The notes under the pieces were generated by a model, which saw only the letters and a list, made by a program, of their open reading frames with translations, had not been told where the DNA came from and made no database searches. A program made the translations under genes and the position numbers. This document shows, piece by piece, positions 13,143 through 26,800 of a DNA stretch of 64,000 bases. The stretch is from Cristatella mucedo (lineage: Eukaryota > Bryozoa > Phylactolaemata > Cristatellidae), in assembly GCA_009760855.2 (NCBI GenBank), contig WPIO01000331.1:1-64000 (forward strand). Direction: 5' to 3'. How positions within the stretch are numbered: the first letter of the stretch is position 1; every line of letters begins with the position of its first letter.

Positions 13143-13170
13143 TTTCGCACGAGTTCGCACCAGATCGCGG
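13124..13170 (+). repeat. Helically phased decamer sub-repeat across the unit junction
   Basis: Example copy of a feature present in nearly every unit. Related octamers start at unit bases 107 (TCGCACGT), 118 (TAACACGT), 3 of the next unit (TCGCACGA), 13 (TCGCACCA) and 23 (TCGCGGAA), giving steps of 11, 9, 10 and 10 bp. The three exact TTCGCAC heptamers start at 106, 2 and 12, that is 20 and 10 bp apart. Two ACGT tetramers are 11 bp apart (111 and 122). Such spacing puts the motifs on one face of the helix, which would suit a multimeric DNA-binding protein. Alternatively it may simply be the remnant of a short ancestral repeat from which the 124-bp unit grew. The spacing is seen directly; both explanations are inference. 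Confidence 0.8.
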
Positions 13171-14878
13171 AATATGTAGAAACTTCAAATCTGCATGTCG
13201 GAGCGTGCGCTGACTGGCAGCAGAGTGCTGCACCATGTTTAAAGCATTTCGCACGTAAATAACACGTTTCGCACGAGTTCGCACCAGATCGCGGAATATG
13301 TAGAAACTTCAAATCTGCATGTCGGAGCGTGCGCTGACTGGCAGCAGAGTGCTGCACCATGTTTAAAGCATTTCGCACGTAAATAACACGTTTCGCACGA
13401 GTTCGCACCAGATCGCGGAATATGTAGAAACTTCAAATCTGCATGTCGGAGCGTGCGCTGACTGGCAGCAGAGTGCTGCACCATGTTTAAAGCATTTCGC
13501 ACGTAAATAACACGTTTCGCACGAGTTCGCACCAGATCGCGGAATATGTAGAAACTTCAAATCTGCATGTCGGAGCGTGCGCTGACTGGCAGCAGAGTGC
13601 TGCACCATGTTTAAAGCATTTCGCACGTAAATAACACGTTTCGCACGAGTTCGCACCAGATCGCGGAATGTGTAGAAACTTCAAATCTGCATGTCGGAGC
13701 GTGCGCTGACTGGCAGCAGAGTGCTGCACCATGTTTAAAGCATTTCGCACGTAAATAACACGTTTCGCACGAGTTCGCACCAGATCGCGGAATATGTAGA
13801 AACTTCAAATCTGCATGTCGGAGCGTGCGCTGACTGGCAGCAGAGTGCTGCACCATGTTTAAAGCATTTCGCACGTAAATAACACGTTTCGCACGAGTTC
13901 GCACCAGATCGCGGAATATGTAGAAACTTCAAATCTGCATGTCGGAGCGTGCGCTGACTGGCAGCAGAGTGCTGCACCATGTTTAAAGCATTTCGCACGT
14001 AAATAACACGTTTCGCACGAGTTCGCACCAGATCGCGGAATATGTAGAAACTTCAAATCTGCATGTCGGAGCGTGCGCTGACTGGCAGCAGAGTGCTGCA
14101 CCATGTTTAAAGCATTTCGCACGTAAATAACACGTTTCGCACGAGTTCGCACCAGATCGCGGAATATGTAGAAACTTCAAATCTGCATGTCGGAGCGTGC
14201 GCTGACTGGCAGCAGAGTGCTGCACCATGTTTAAAGCATTTCGCACGTAAATAACACGTTTCGCACGAGTTCGCACCAGATCGCGGAATATGTAGAAACT
14301 TCAAATCTGCATGTCGGAGCGTGCGCTAACTGGCAGCAGAGTGCTGCACCATGTTTAAAGCATTTCGCACGTAAATAACACGTTTCGCACGAGTTCGCAC
14401 CAGATCGCGGAATGTGTAGAAACTTCAAATCTGCATGTCGGAGCGTGCGCTGACTGGCAGCAGAGTGCTGCACCATGTTTAAAGCATTTCGCACGTAAAT
14501 AACACGTTTCGCACGAGTTCGCACCAGATCGCGGAATGTGTAGAAACTTCAAATCTGCATGTCGGAGCGTGCGCTGACTGGCAGCAGAGTGCTGCACCAT
14601 GTTTAAAGCATTTCGCACGTAAATAACACGTTTCGCACGAGTTCGCACCAGATCGCGGAATGTGTAGAAACTTCAAATCTGCATGTCGGAGCGTGCGCTG
14701 ACTGGCAGCAGAGTGCTGCACCATGTTTAAAGCATTTCGCACGTAAATAACACGTTTCGCACGAGTTCGCACCAGATCGCGGAATATGTAGAAACTTCAA
14801 ATCTGCATGTCGGAGCGTGCGCTGACTGGCAGCAGAGTGCTGCACCATGTTTAAAGCATTTCGCACGTAAATAACACG

Positions 14879-15374
14879 TTTCGCACGAGTTCGCACCAGA
14901 TCGCGGAATGTAAAGAAACTTCAAATCTGCATGTCGGAGCGTGCGCTGACTGGCAGCAGAGTGCTGCACCATGTTTAAAGCATTTCGCACGTAAATAACA
15001 CGTTTCGCACGAGTTCGCACCAGATCGCGGAATATGTAGAAACTTCAAATCTGCATGTCGGAGCGTGCGCTGACTGGCAGCAGAGTGCTGCACCATGTTT
15101 AAAGCATTTCGCACGTAAATAACACGTTTCGCACGAGTTCGCACCAGATCGCGGAATGTAAAGAAACTTCAAATCTGCATGTCGGAGCGTGCGCTGACTG
15201 GCAGCAGAGTGCTGCACCATGTTTAAAGCATTTCGCACGTAAATAACACGTTTCGCACGAGTTCGCACCAGATCGCGGAATATGTAGAAACTTCAAATCT
15301 GCATGTCGGAGCGTGCGCTGACTGGCAGCAGAGTGCTGCACCATGTTTAAAGCATTTCGCACGTAAATAACACG
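14879..15374 (+). repeat. Duplicated two-unit block (248 bp)
   Basis: Units starting at 14,879 and 15,127 share the rare change GGAATGTAAAG in place of GGAATRTGTAG. Each is followed by an A-type unit, so the pair was copied as a 248-bp dimer. This is a visible step of unequal exchange. Confidence 0.8.
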
Positions 15375-17576
15375 TTTTACGCGAGTTCGCACCAGATCGC
15401 GGAATATGTAGAAACTTCAAATCTGCATGTCGGAGCGTGCGCTGACTGGCAGCAGAGTGCTGCACCATGTTTAAAGCATTTCGCACGTAAATAACACGTT
15501 TCGCACGAGTTCGCACCAGATCGCGGAATATGTAGAAACTTCAAATCTGCATGTCGGAGCGTGCGCTGACTGGCAGCAGAGTGCTGCACCATGTTTAAAG
15601 CATTTCGCACGTAAATAACACGTTTCGCACGAGTTCGCACCAGATCGCGGAATGTGTAGAAACTTCAAATCTGCATGTCGGAGCGTGCGCTGACTGGCAG
15701 CAGAGTGCTGCACCATGTTTAAAGCATTTCGCACGTAAATAACACGTTTCGCACGAGTTCGCACCAGATCGCGGAATGTGTAGAAACTTCAAATCTGCAT
15801 GTCGGAGCGTGCGCTGACTGGCAGCAGAGTGCTGCACCATGTTTAAAGCATTTCGCACGTAAATAACACGTTTCGCACGAGTTCGCACCAGATCGCGGAA
15901 TGTGTAGAAAAACCAAAATCTGCATGTCGGAGCGTGCGCTGACTGGCAGCAGAGTGCTGCACCATGTTTAAAGCATTTCGCACGTAAATAACACGTTTCG
16001 CACGAGTTCGCACCAGATCGCGGAATGTGTAGAAACTTCAAATCTGCATGTCGGAGCGTGCGCTGACTGGCAGCAGAGTGCTGCACCATGTTTAAAGCAT
16101 TTCGCACGTAAATAACACGGTTCGCACGAGTTCGCACCAGATCGCGGAATGTGTAGAAACTTCAAATCTGCATGTCGGAGCGTGCGCTGACTGGCAGCAG
16201 AGTGCTGCACCATGTTTAAAGCATTTCGCACGTAAATAACACGTTTCGCACGAGTTCGCACCAGATCGCGGATATGTGTAGAAACTTCAAATCTGCATTT
16301 CGGAGCGTGCGCTGGCTGGCAGCAGAGTGCTGCACCATGTTTAAAGCATTTCGCACGTAAAAATCACGTTTCGCACGAGTTCGCACCAGATCGCGGAATA
16401 TGTAGAAACTTCAAATCTGCATGTCGGAGCGTGCGCTGACTGGCAGCAGAGTGCTGCACCATGTTTAAAGCATTTCGCACGTAAATAACACGTTTCGCAC
16501 GAGTTCGCACCAGATCGCGGAATGTGTAGAAACTTCAAATCTGCATGTCGGAGCGTGCGCTGACTGGCAGCAGAGTGCTGCACCATGTTTAAAGCATTTC
16601 GCACGTAAATAACACGTTTCGCACGAGTTCGCACCAGATCGCGGAATATGTAGAAACTTCAAATCTGCATGTCGGAGCGTGCGCTGACTGGCAGCAGAGT
16701 GCTGCACCATGTTTTAAAGCATTTCGCACGTAAATAACACGTTTCGCACGAGTTCGCACCAGATCGCGGAATGTGTAGAAACTTCAAATCTGCATGTCGG
16801 AGCGTGCGCTGACTGGCAGCAGAGTGCTGCACCATGTTTAAAGCATTTCGCACGTAAATAACACGTTTCGCACGAGTTCGCACCAGATCGCGGAATATGT
16901 AGAAACTTCAAATCTGCATGTCGGAGCGTGCGCTGACTGGCAGCAGAGTGCTGCACCATGTTTAAAGCATTTCGCACGTAAATAACACGTTTCGCACGAG
17001 TTCGCACCAGATCGCGGAATGTGTAGAAAAACTCAAATCTGCATGTCGGAGCGTGCGCTGACTGGCAGCAGAGTGCTGCACCATGTTTAAAGCATTTCGC
17101 ACGTAAATAACACGTTTCGCACGAGTTCGCACCAGATCGCGGAATATGTAGAAACTTCAAATCTGCATGTCGGAGCGTGCGCTGACTGGCAGCAGAGTGC
17201 TGCACCATGTTTAAAGCATTTCGCACGTAAATAACACGTTTCGCACGAGTTCGCACCAGATCGCGGAATGTGTAGAAACTTCAAATCTGCATGTCGGAGC
17301 GTGCGCTGACTGGCAGCAGAGTGCTGCACCATGTTTTAAAGCATTTCGCACGTAAATAACACGTTTCGCACGAGTTCGCACCAGATCGCGGAATGTGTAG
17401 AAACTTCAAATCTGCATGTCGGAGCGTGCGCTGACTGGCAGCAGAGTGCTGCACCATGTTTAAAGCATTTCGCACGTAAATAACACGTTTCGCACGAGTT
17501 CGCACCAGATCGCGGAATGTGTAGAAACTTCAAATCTGCATGTCGGAGCGTGCGCTGACTGGCAGCAGAGTGCTGC

Positions 17577-17845
17577 ACCATGATTAAAGCATTTCGCACG
17601 TAAATAACACGTTTCGCACGAGTTCGCACCAGATCGCGGAATATGTAGAAACTTCAAATCTGCATGTCGGAGCGTGCGCTGACTGGCAGCAGAGTTCTGC
17701 ACCATGTTTAAAGCATTTCGCACGTAAATAACACGTTTCGCACGAGTTCGCAGCAGATCGCGGAATATGTAAGAAACTTCAAATCTGCATGTCGGAGCGT
17801 GCGCTGAAGTGCAGCAGAGTGCTGCACCATGATTAGAGCATTTCG
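17577..17845 (+). repeat. Partial variant module, C-D order
   Basis: GATTAAAGC (near 17,582) precedes a unit with GAGTTCTGCACC (C mark, about 17,692). The next unit has GCAGCAGATCG, TGAAGTGCAGC and GATTAGAGC (D marks, 17,750-17,840). It lies within otherwise uniform array, so it was inserted or left behind as a block. Confidence 0.7.
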
Positions 17846-20800
17846 CACGTAAATAACACGTTTCGCACGAGTTCGCACCAGATCGCGGAATGTGTAGAAA
17901 CTTCAAATCTGCATGTCGGAGCGTGCGCTGACTGGCAGCAGAGTTCTGCACCATGTTTAAAGCATTTCGCACGTAAATAACACGTTTTGCACGAGTTCGC
18001 ACCAGATCGCGGAATATGTAGAAACTTCAAATCTGCATGTCGGAGCGTGCGCTGACTGGCAGCAGAGTGCTGCACCATGTTTAAAGCATTTCGCACGTAA
18101 ATAACACGTTTCGCACGAGTTCGCACCAGATCGCGGAATATGTAGAAACTTCAAATCTGCATGTCGGAGCGTGCGCTGACTGGCAGCAGAGTGCTGCACC
18201 ATGTTTAAAGCATTTCGCACGTAAATAACACGTTTCGCACGAGTTCGCACCAGATCGCGGAATGTGTAGAAACTTCAAATCTGCATGTCGGAGCGTGCGC
18301 TGACTGGCAGCAGAGTGCTGCACCATGTTTAAAGCATTTCGCACGTAAATAACACGTTTCGCACGAGTTCGCACCAGATCGCGGAATGTGTAGAAACTTC
18401 AAATCTGCATGTCGGAGCGTGCGCTGACTGGCAGCAGAGTGCTGCACCATGTTTAAAGCATTTCGCACGTAAATAACACGTTTCGCACGAGTTCGCACCA
18501 GATCGCGGAATGTGTAGAAACTTCAAATCTGCATGTCGGAGCGTGCGCTGACTGGCAGCAGAGTGCTGCACCATGTTTAAAGCATTTCGCACGTAAATAA
18601 CACGTTTCGCACGAGTTCGCACCAGATCGCGGAATATGTAGAAACTTCAAATCTGCATGTCGGAGCGTGCGCTGACTGGCAGCAGAGTGCTGCACCATGT
18701 TTAAAGCATTTCGCACGTAAATAACACGTTTCGCACGAGTTCGCACCAGATCGCGGAATGTGTAGAAACTTCAAATCTGCATGTCGGAGCGTGCGCTGAC
18801 TGGCAGCAGAGTGCTGCACCATGTTTAAAGCATTTCGCACGTAAATAACACGTTTCGCACGAGTTCGCACCAGATCGCGGAATATGTAGAAACTTCAAAT
18901 CTGCATGTCGGAGCGTGCGCTGACTGGCAGCAGAGTGCTGCACCATGTTTAAAGCATTTCGCACGTAAATAACACGTTTCGCACGAGTTCGCACCAGATC
19001 GCGGAATGTGTAGAAACTTCAAATCTGCATGTCGGAGCGTGCGCTGACTGGCAGCAGAGTGCTGCACCATGTTTAAAGCATTTCGCACGTAAATAACACG
19101 TTTCGCACGAGTTCGCACCAGATCGCGGAATATGTAGAAACTTCAAATCTGCATGTCGGAGCGTGCGCTGACTGGCAGCAGAGTGCTGCACCATGTTTAA
19201 AGCATTTCGCACGTAAATAACACGTTTCGCACGAGTTCGCACCAGATCGCGGAATATGTAGAAACTTCAAATCTGCATGTCGGAGCGTGCGCTGACTGGC
19301 AGCAGAGTGCTGCACCATGTTTAAAGCATTTCGCACGTAAATAACACGTTTCGCACGAGTTCGCACCAGATCGCGGAATATGTAGAAACTTCAAATCTGC
19401 ATGTCGGAGCGTGCGCTGACTGGCAGCAGAGTGCTGCACCATGTTTAAAGCATTTCGCACGTAAATAACACGTTTCGCACGAGTTCGCACCAGATCGCGG
19501 AATGTGTAGAAACTTCAAATCTGCATGTCGGAGCGTGCGCTGACTGGCAGCAGAGTGCTGCACCATGTTTAAAGCATTTCGCACGTAAATAACACGTTTC
19601 GCACGAGTTCGCACCAGATCGCGGAATGTGTAGAAACTTCAAATCTGCATGTCGGAGCGTGCGCTGACTGGCAGCAGAGTGCTGCACCATGTTTAAAGCA
19701 TTTCGCACGTAAATAACACGTTTCGCACGAGTTCGCACCAGATCGCGGAATGTGTAGAAACTTCAAATCTGCATGTCGGAGCGTGCGCTGACTGGCAGCA
19801 GAGTGCTGCACCATGTTTAAAGCATTTCGCACGTAAATAACACGTTTCGCACGAGTTCGCACCAGATCGCGGAATATGTAGAAACTTCAAATCTGCATGT
19901 CGGAGCGTGCGCTGACTGGCAGCAGAGTGCTGCACCATGTTTAAAGCATTTCGCACGTAAATAACACGTTTCGCACACGAGTTCGCACCAGATCGCGGAA
20001 TATGTAGAAACTTCAAATCTGCATGTCGGAGCGTGCGCTGACTGGCAGCAGAGTGCTGCACCATGTTTAAAGCATTTCGCACGTAAATAACACGTTTCGC
20101 ACGAGTTCGCACCAGATCGCGGAATATGTAGAAACTTCAAATCTGCATGTCGGAGCGTGCTCTGACTGGCAGCAGAGTGCTGCACCATGTTTAAAGCATT
20201 TCGCACGTAAATAACACGTTTCGCACGAGTTCGCACCAGATCGCGGAATGTGTAGAAACTTCAAATCTGCATGTCGGAGCGTGCGCTGACTGGCAGCAGA
20301 GTGCTGCACCATGTTTAAAGCATTTCGCACGTAAATAACACGTTTCGCACGAGTTCGCACCAGATCGCGGAATATGTAGTAGAAAACTTCAAATCTGCAT
20401 GTCGGAGCGTGCGCTGACTGGCAGCAGAGTGCTGCACCATGTTTAAAGCATTTCGCACGTAAATAACACGTTTCGCACGAGTTCGCACCAGATCGCGGAA
20501 TATGTAGAAACTTCAAATCTGCATGTCGGAGCGTGCGCTGACTGGCCGCAGAGTGCTGCACCATGTTTAAAGCATTTCGCACGTAAATAACACGTTTCGC
20601 ACGAGTTCGCACCAGATCGCGGAATATGTAGAAACTTCAAATCTGCATGTCGGAGCGTGCGCTGACTGGCAGCAGAGTTCTTCACCATGTTTAAAGCATT
20701 TCGCACGTAAATAACACGTTTCGCACGAGTTCGCACCAGATCGCGGAATGTGTAGAAACTTCAAATCTGCATGTCGGAGCGTGCGCTGACTGGCAGCAGA

Positions 20801-23800
20801 GTGCTGCACCATGTTTAAAGCATTTCGCACGTAAATAACACGTTTCGCACGAGTTCGCACCAGATCGCGGAATATGTAGAAACTTCAAATCTGCATGTCG
20901 GAGCGTGCGCTGACTGGCAGCAGAGTGCTGCACCATGTTTAAAGCATTTCGCACGTAAATAACACGTTTCGCACGAGTTCGCACCAGATCGCGGAATGTG
21001 TAGAAACTTCAAATCTGCATGTCGGAGCGTGCGCTGACTGGCAGCAGAGTGCTGCACCATGTTTAAAGCATTTCGCACGTAAATAACACGTTTCGCACGA
21101 GTTCGCACCAGATCGCGGAATATGTAGAAACTTCAAATCTGCATGTCGGAGCGTGCGCTGACTGGCAGCAGAGTGCTGCACCATGTTTAAAGCATTTCGC
21201 ACGTAAATAACACGTTTCGCACGAGTTCGCACCAGATCGCGGAATATGTAGAAACTTCAAATCTGCATGTCGGAGCGTGCGCTGACTGGCAGCAGAGTGC
21301 TGCACCATGTTTAAAGCATTTCGCACGTAAATAACACGTTTCGCACGAGTTCGCACCAGATCGCGGAATGTGTAGAAACTTCAAATCTGCATGTCGGAGC
21401 GTGCGCTGACTGGCAGCAGAGTGCTGCACCATGTTTAAAGCATTTCGCACGTAAATAACACGTTTTCGCACGAGTTCGCACCAGATCGCGGAATGTGTAG
21501 AAACTTCAAATCTGCATGTCGGAGCGTGCGCTGACTGGCAGCAGAGTGCTGCACCATGTTTAAAGCATTTCGCACGTAAATAACACGTTTCGCACGAGTT
21601 CGCACCAGATCGCGGAATATGTAGAAACTTCAAATCTGCATGTCGGAGCGTGCGCTGACTGGCAGCAGAGTGCTGCACCATGTTTAAAGCATTTCGCACG
21701 TAAATAACACGTTTCGCACGAGTTCGCACCAGATCGCGGAATGTGTAGAAACTTCAAATCTGCATGTCGGAGCGTGCGCTGACTGGCAGCAGAGTGCTGC
21801 ACCATGTTTAAAGCATTTCGCACGTAAAATAACACGTTTCGCACGAGTTCGCACCAGATCGCGGAATATGTAGAAACTTCAAATCTGCATGTCGGAGCGT
21901 GCGCTGACTGGCAGCAGAGAGTGCTGCACCATGTTTAAAGCATTTCGCACGTAAAGTTTCGCACGAGTTCGCACCAGATCGCGGAATGTGTAGAAACTTC
22001 AAATCTGCATGTCGGAGCGTGCGCTGACTGGCAGCAGAGTGCTGCACTATGTTTAAAGCATTTCGCACGTAAATAACACGTTTTAAACGAGTTCGCACCA
22101 GATCGCGGAATATGTAGAAACTTCAAATCTGCATGTCGGAGCGTGCGCTGACTGGCAGCAGAGTGCTGCACCATGTTTAAAGCATTTCGCACGTAAATAA
22201 CACGTTTCGCACGAGTTCGCACCAGATCGCGGAATGTGTAGAAACTTCAAATCTGCATGTCGGAGCGTGCGCTGACTGGCAGCAGAGTGCTGCACCATGT
22301 TTAAAGCATTTCGCACGTAAATAACACGTTTTAAACGAGTTCGCACCAGATCGCGGAATATGTAGAAACTTCAAATCTGCATGTCGGAGCGTGCGCTGAC
22401 TGGCAGCAGAGTGCTGCACCATGTTTAAAGCAGCATTTCGCACGTAAATAACACGTTTCGCACGAGTTCGCACCAGATCGCGGAATATAAAGAAACTTCA
22501 ACTCTGCATGTCGGAGCGTGCGCTGACTGGCAGCAGAGTGCTGCACCATGTTTAAAGCATTTCGCACGTAAATAACACGTTTCGCACGAGTTCGCACCAG
22601 ATCGCGGAATATGTAGAAACTTCAAATCTGCATGTCGGAGCGTGCGCTGACTGGCAGCAGAGTGCTGCACCATGTTTAAAGCATTTCGCACGTAAATAAC
22701 ACGTTTCGCACGAGTTCGCACCAGATCGCGGAATGTGTAGAAACTTCAAATCTGCATGTCGGAGCGTGCGCTGACTGGCAGCAGAGTGCTGCACCATGTT
22801 TAAAGCATTTCGCACGTAAATAACACGTTTCGCACGAGTTCGCACCAGATCGCGGAATGTGTAGAAACTTCAAATCTGCATGTCGGAGCGTGCGCTGACT
22901 GGCAGCAGAGTGCTGCACCATGTTTAAAGCATTTCGCACGTAAATAACACGTTTCGCACGAGTTCGCACCAGATCGCGGAATATGTAGAAACTTCAAATC
23001 TGCATGTCGGAGCGTGCGCTGACTGGCAGCAGAGTGCTGCACCATGTTTAAAGCATTTCGCACGTAAATAACACGTTTCGCACGAGTTCGCACCAGATCG
23101 CGGAATATGTAGAAACTTCAAATCTGCATGTCGGAGCGTGCGCTGACTGGCAGCAGAGTGCTGCACCATGTTTAAAGCATTTCGCACGTAAATAACACGT
23201 TTCGCACGAGTTCGCACCAGATCGCGGAATGTGTAGAAACTTCAAATCTGCATGTCGGAGCGTGCGCTGACTGGCAGCAGAGTGCTGCACCATGTTTAAA
23301 GCATTTCGCACGTAAATAACACGTTTCGCACGAGTTCGCACCAGATCGCGGAATGTGTAGAAACTTCAAATCTGCATGTCGGGAGCGTGCTGCTGACTGG
23401 CAGCAGAGTGCTGCACCATGTTTAAAGCATTTCGCACGTAAATAACACGTTTCGCACGAGTTCGCACCAGATCGCGGAATGTGTAGAAAATTCAAATCTG
23501 CATGTCGGAGCGTGCGCTGACTGGCAGCAGAGTGCTGCACCATGTTTAAAGCATTTCGCACGTAAATAACACGTTTCGCACGAGTTCGCACCAGATCGCG
23601 GAATATGTAGAAACTTCAAATCTGCATGTCGGAGCGTGCGCTGACTGGCAGCAGAGTGCTGCACCATGTTTAAAGCATTTCGCACGTAAAAAACACGTTT
23701 CGCACGAGTTCGCACCAGATCGCGGAATGTGTGTAGAAACTTCAAATCTGCATGTCGGAGCGTGCGCTGACTGGCAGCAGAGTGCTGCACCATGTTTAAA

Positions 23801-26800
23801 GCATTTCGCACGTAAATAACACGTTTCGCACGAGTTCGCACCAGATCGCGGAATGTGTAGAAACTTCAAATCTGCATGTCGGAGCGTGCGCTGACTGGCA
23901 GCAGAGTTCTGCACCATGTTTAAAGCATTTCGCACGTAAATAACACGTTTCGCACGAGTTCGCACCAGATCGCGGAATATGTAGACACTTCAAATCTGCA
24001 TGTCGGAGCGTGCGCTGACTGGCAGCAGAGTGCTGCACCATGTTTAAAGCATTTCGCACGTAAATAACACGTTTCGCACGAGTTCGCACCAGATCGCGCG
24101 GAATATGTAGAAACTTCAAATCTGCATGTCGGAGCGTGCGCTGACTGGCAGCAGAGTGCTGCACCATGTTTAAAGCATTTCGCACGTAAATAACACGTTT
24201 CGCACGAGTTCGCACCAGATCGCGGAATGTGTAGAAACTTCAAATCTGCATGTCGGAGCGTGTGCGCTGACTGGCAGCAGAGTGCTGCACCATGTTTAAA
24301 GCATTTCGCACGTAAATAACACGTTTCGCACGAGTTCGCACCAGATCGCGGAATGTGTAGAAACTTCAAATCTGCATGTCGGAGCGTGCGCTGACTGGCA
24401 GCAGAGTGCTGCACCATGTTTAAAGCATTTCGCACGTAAATAACACGTTTTCGCACGAGTTCGCACCAGATCGCGGAATGTGTAGAAACTTCAAATCTGC
24501 ATGTCGGAGCGTGCGCTGACTGGCAGCAGAGTGCTGCACCATGTTTAAAGCATTTCGCACGTAAATAACACGTTTCGCACGAGTTCGCACCAGATCGCGA
24601 AATGTGTAGAAAAACTTCAAATCTGCATGTCGGAGCGTGCGCTGACTGGCAGCAGAGTGCTGCACCATTTTTAAAGCATTTCGCACGTAAATAACACGTT
24701 TCGCACGAGTTCGCACCAGATCGCGGAATGTGTAGAAACTTCAAATCTGCATGTCGGAGCGTGCGCTGACTGGCAGCAGAGTGCTGCACCATGTTTAAAG
24801 CATTTCGCACGTAAATAACACGTTTCGCACGAGTTCGCACCAGATCGCGGAAATGTGTGTAGAAACTTCAAATCTGCATGTCGGAGCGTGCGCTGACTGG
24901 CAGCAGAGTGCTGCACCATGTTTAAAGCATTTCGCACGTAAATAACACGTTTCGCACGAGTTCGCACCAGATCGCGGAATATGTCTAGCAACTTCAAATC
25001 TGCATGTCGGAGCGTGCGCTGACTGGCAGCAGAGTGCTGCACCATGTTTAAAGCATTTCGCACGTAAATAACACGTTTCGCACGAGTTCGCACCAGATCG
25101 CGGAATATGTAGACATTTCAAATCTTCATGTCGGAGCGTGCGCTGACTGGCAGCAGAGTGCTGCACCATGTTTAAAGCATTTCGCACGTAAATAACACGT
25201 TTCGCACGAGTTCGCACCAGATCGCGGAATGTGTAGAAACTTCAAATCTGCATGTCGGAGCGTGCGCTGACTGGCAGCAGAGTGCTGCACCATGTTTAAA
25301 GCATTTCGCACGTAAATAACACGTTTCGCACGAGTTCGCACCAGATCGCAGAATGTGTAAAAACTTCAAATCTGCATGTCGGAGCGTGCGCTGACTGGCA
25401 GCAGAGTGCTGCACCATGTTTAAAGCATTTCGCACGTAAATAACACGTTTCGCACGAGTTCGCACCAGATCGCGGAATGTGTAGAAACTTCAAATCTGCA
25501 TGTCGGAGCGTGCGCTGACTGGCAGCAGAGTGCTGCACCATGTTTAAAGCATTTCGCACGTAAATAACACGTTTCGCACGAGTTCGCACCAGATCGCGGA
25601 ATATGTAGAAACTTCAAATCTGCATGTCGGAGCGTGCGCTGACTGGCAGCAGAGTGCTGCACCATTTTTAAAGCATTTCGCACGTAAATAACACGTTTCG
25701 CACGAGTTCGCACCAGATCGCGGAATGTGTAGAAACTTCAAATCTGCATGTCGGAGCGTGCGCTGACTGGCAGCAGAGTGCTGCACCATGTTTAAAGCAT
25801 TTCGCACGTAAATAACACGTTTCGCACGAGTTCGCACCAGATCGCGGAATATGTAGAAACTTCAAATCTGCATGTCGGAGCGTGCGCTGACTGGCAGCAG
25901 AGTGCTGCACCATGTTTTAAAGCATTTCGCACGTAAATAACACGTTTCGCACGAGTTTCGCACCAGATCGCGGAATGTGTAGAAACTTCAAATCTGCATG
26001 TCGGAGCGTGCGCTGACTGGCAGCAGAGTGCTGCACCATGATTAAAGCATTTCGCACGTAAATAACACGTTTCGCACGAGTTCGCACCAGATCGCGGAAT
26101 ATGTAGAAACTTCAAATCTGCATGTCGGAGCGCGTGCGCTGACTGGCAGCAGAGTGCTGCACCATGTTTAAAGCATTTCGCACGTAAATAACACGTTTCG
26201 CACGAGTTCGCACCAGATCGCGGAATGTGTTAGAAACTTCAAATCTTCATGTCGGAGCGTGCGCTGACTGGCAGCAGAGTGCTGCACCATGTTTAAAGCA
26301 TTTCGCACGTAAATAACACGTTTCGCACGAGTTCGCACCAGATCGCGGAATGTGTAGAAACTTCAAATCTGCATGTCGGAGCGTGCGCTGACTGGCAGCA
26401 GAGTGCTGCACCATGTTTAAAGCATTTCGCACGTAAATAACACGTTTCGCACGAGTTCGCACCAGATCGCGGAATATGTAGAAACTTCAAATCTGCATGT
26501 CGGAGCGTGCGCGCTGACTGGCAGCAGAGTGCTGCACCATGTTTAAAGCATTTCGCACGTAAATAACACGTTTCGCACGAGTTCGCACCAGATCGCGGAA
26601 TGTGTAGAAACTTCAAATCTGCATGTCGGAGCGTGCGCTGACTGGCAGCAGAGTGCTGCACCATGTTTAAAGCATTTCGCACGTAAATAACACGTTTCGC
26701 ACGAGTTCGCACCAGATCGCGGAATGTGTAGAAACTTCAAATCTGCATGTCGGAGCGTGCGCTGAATGGCAGCAGAGTGCTGCACCATGATTAGAGCATT

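Larger units (their letters stand above)
12991..17570 (+). repeat. Highly homogenised array segment
   Basis: Consecutive units are almost or wholly identical apart from A/G at base 32; roughly 13,019-13,660 appears to be a run of identical A-type units. Exceptions are the GTAAAG units at 14,879 and 15,127, a unit with AAAACCAAAATC near 15,909, and a few units near 16,118-16,350. The near identity suggests recent amplification or gene conversion. Confidence 0.9.
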
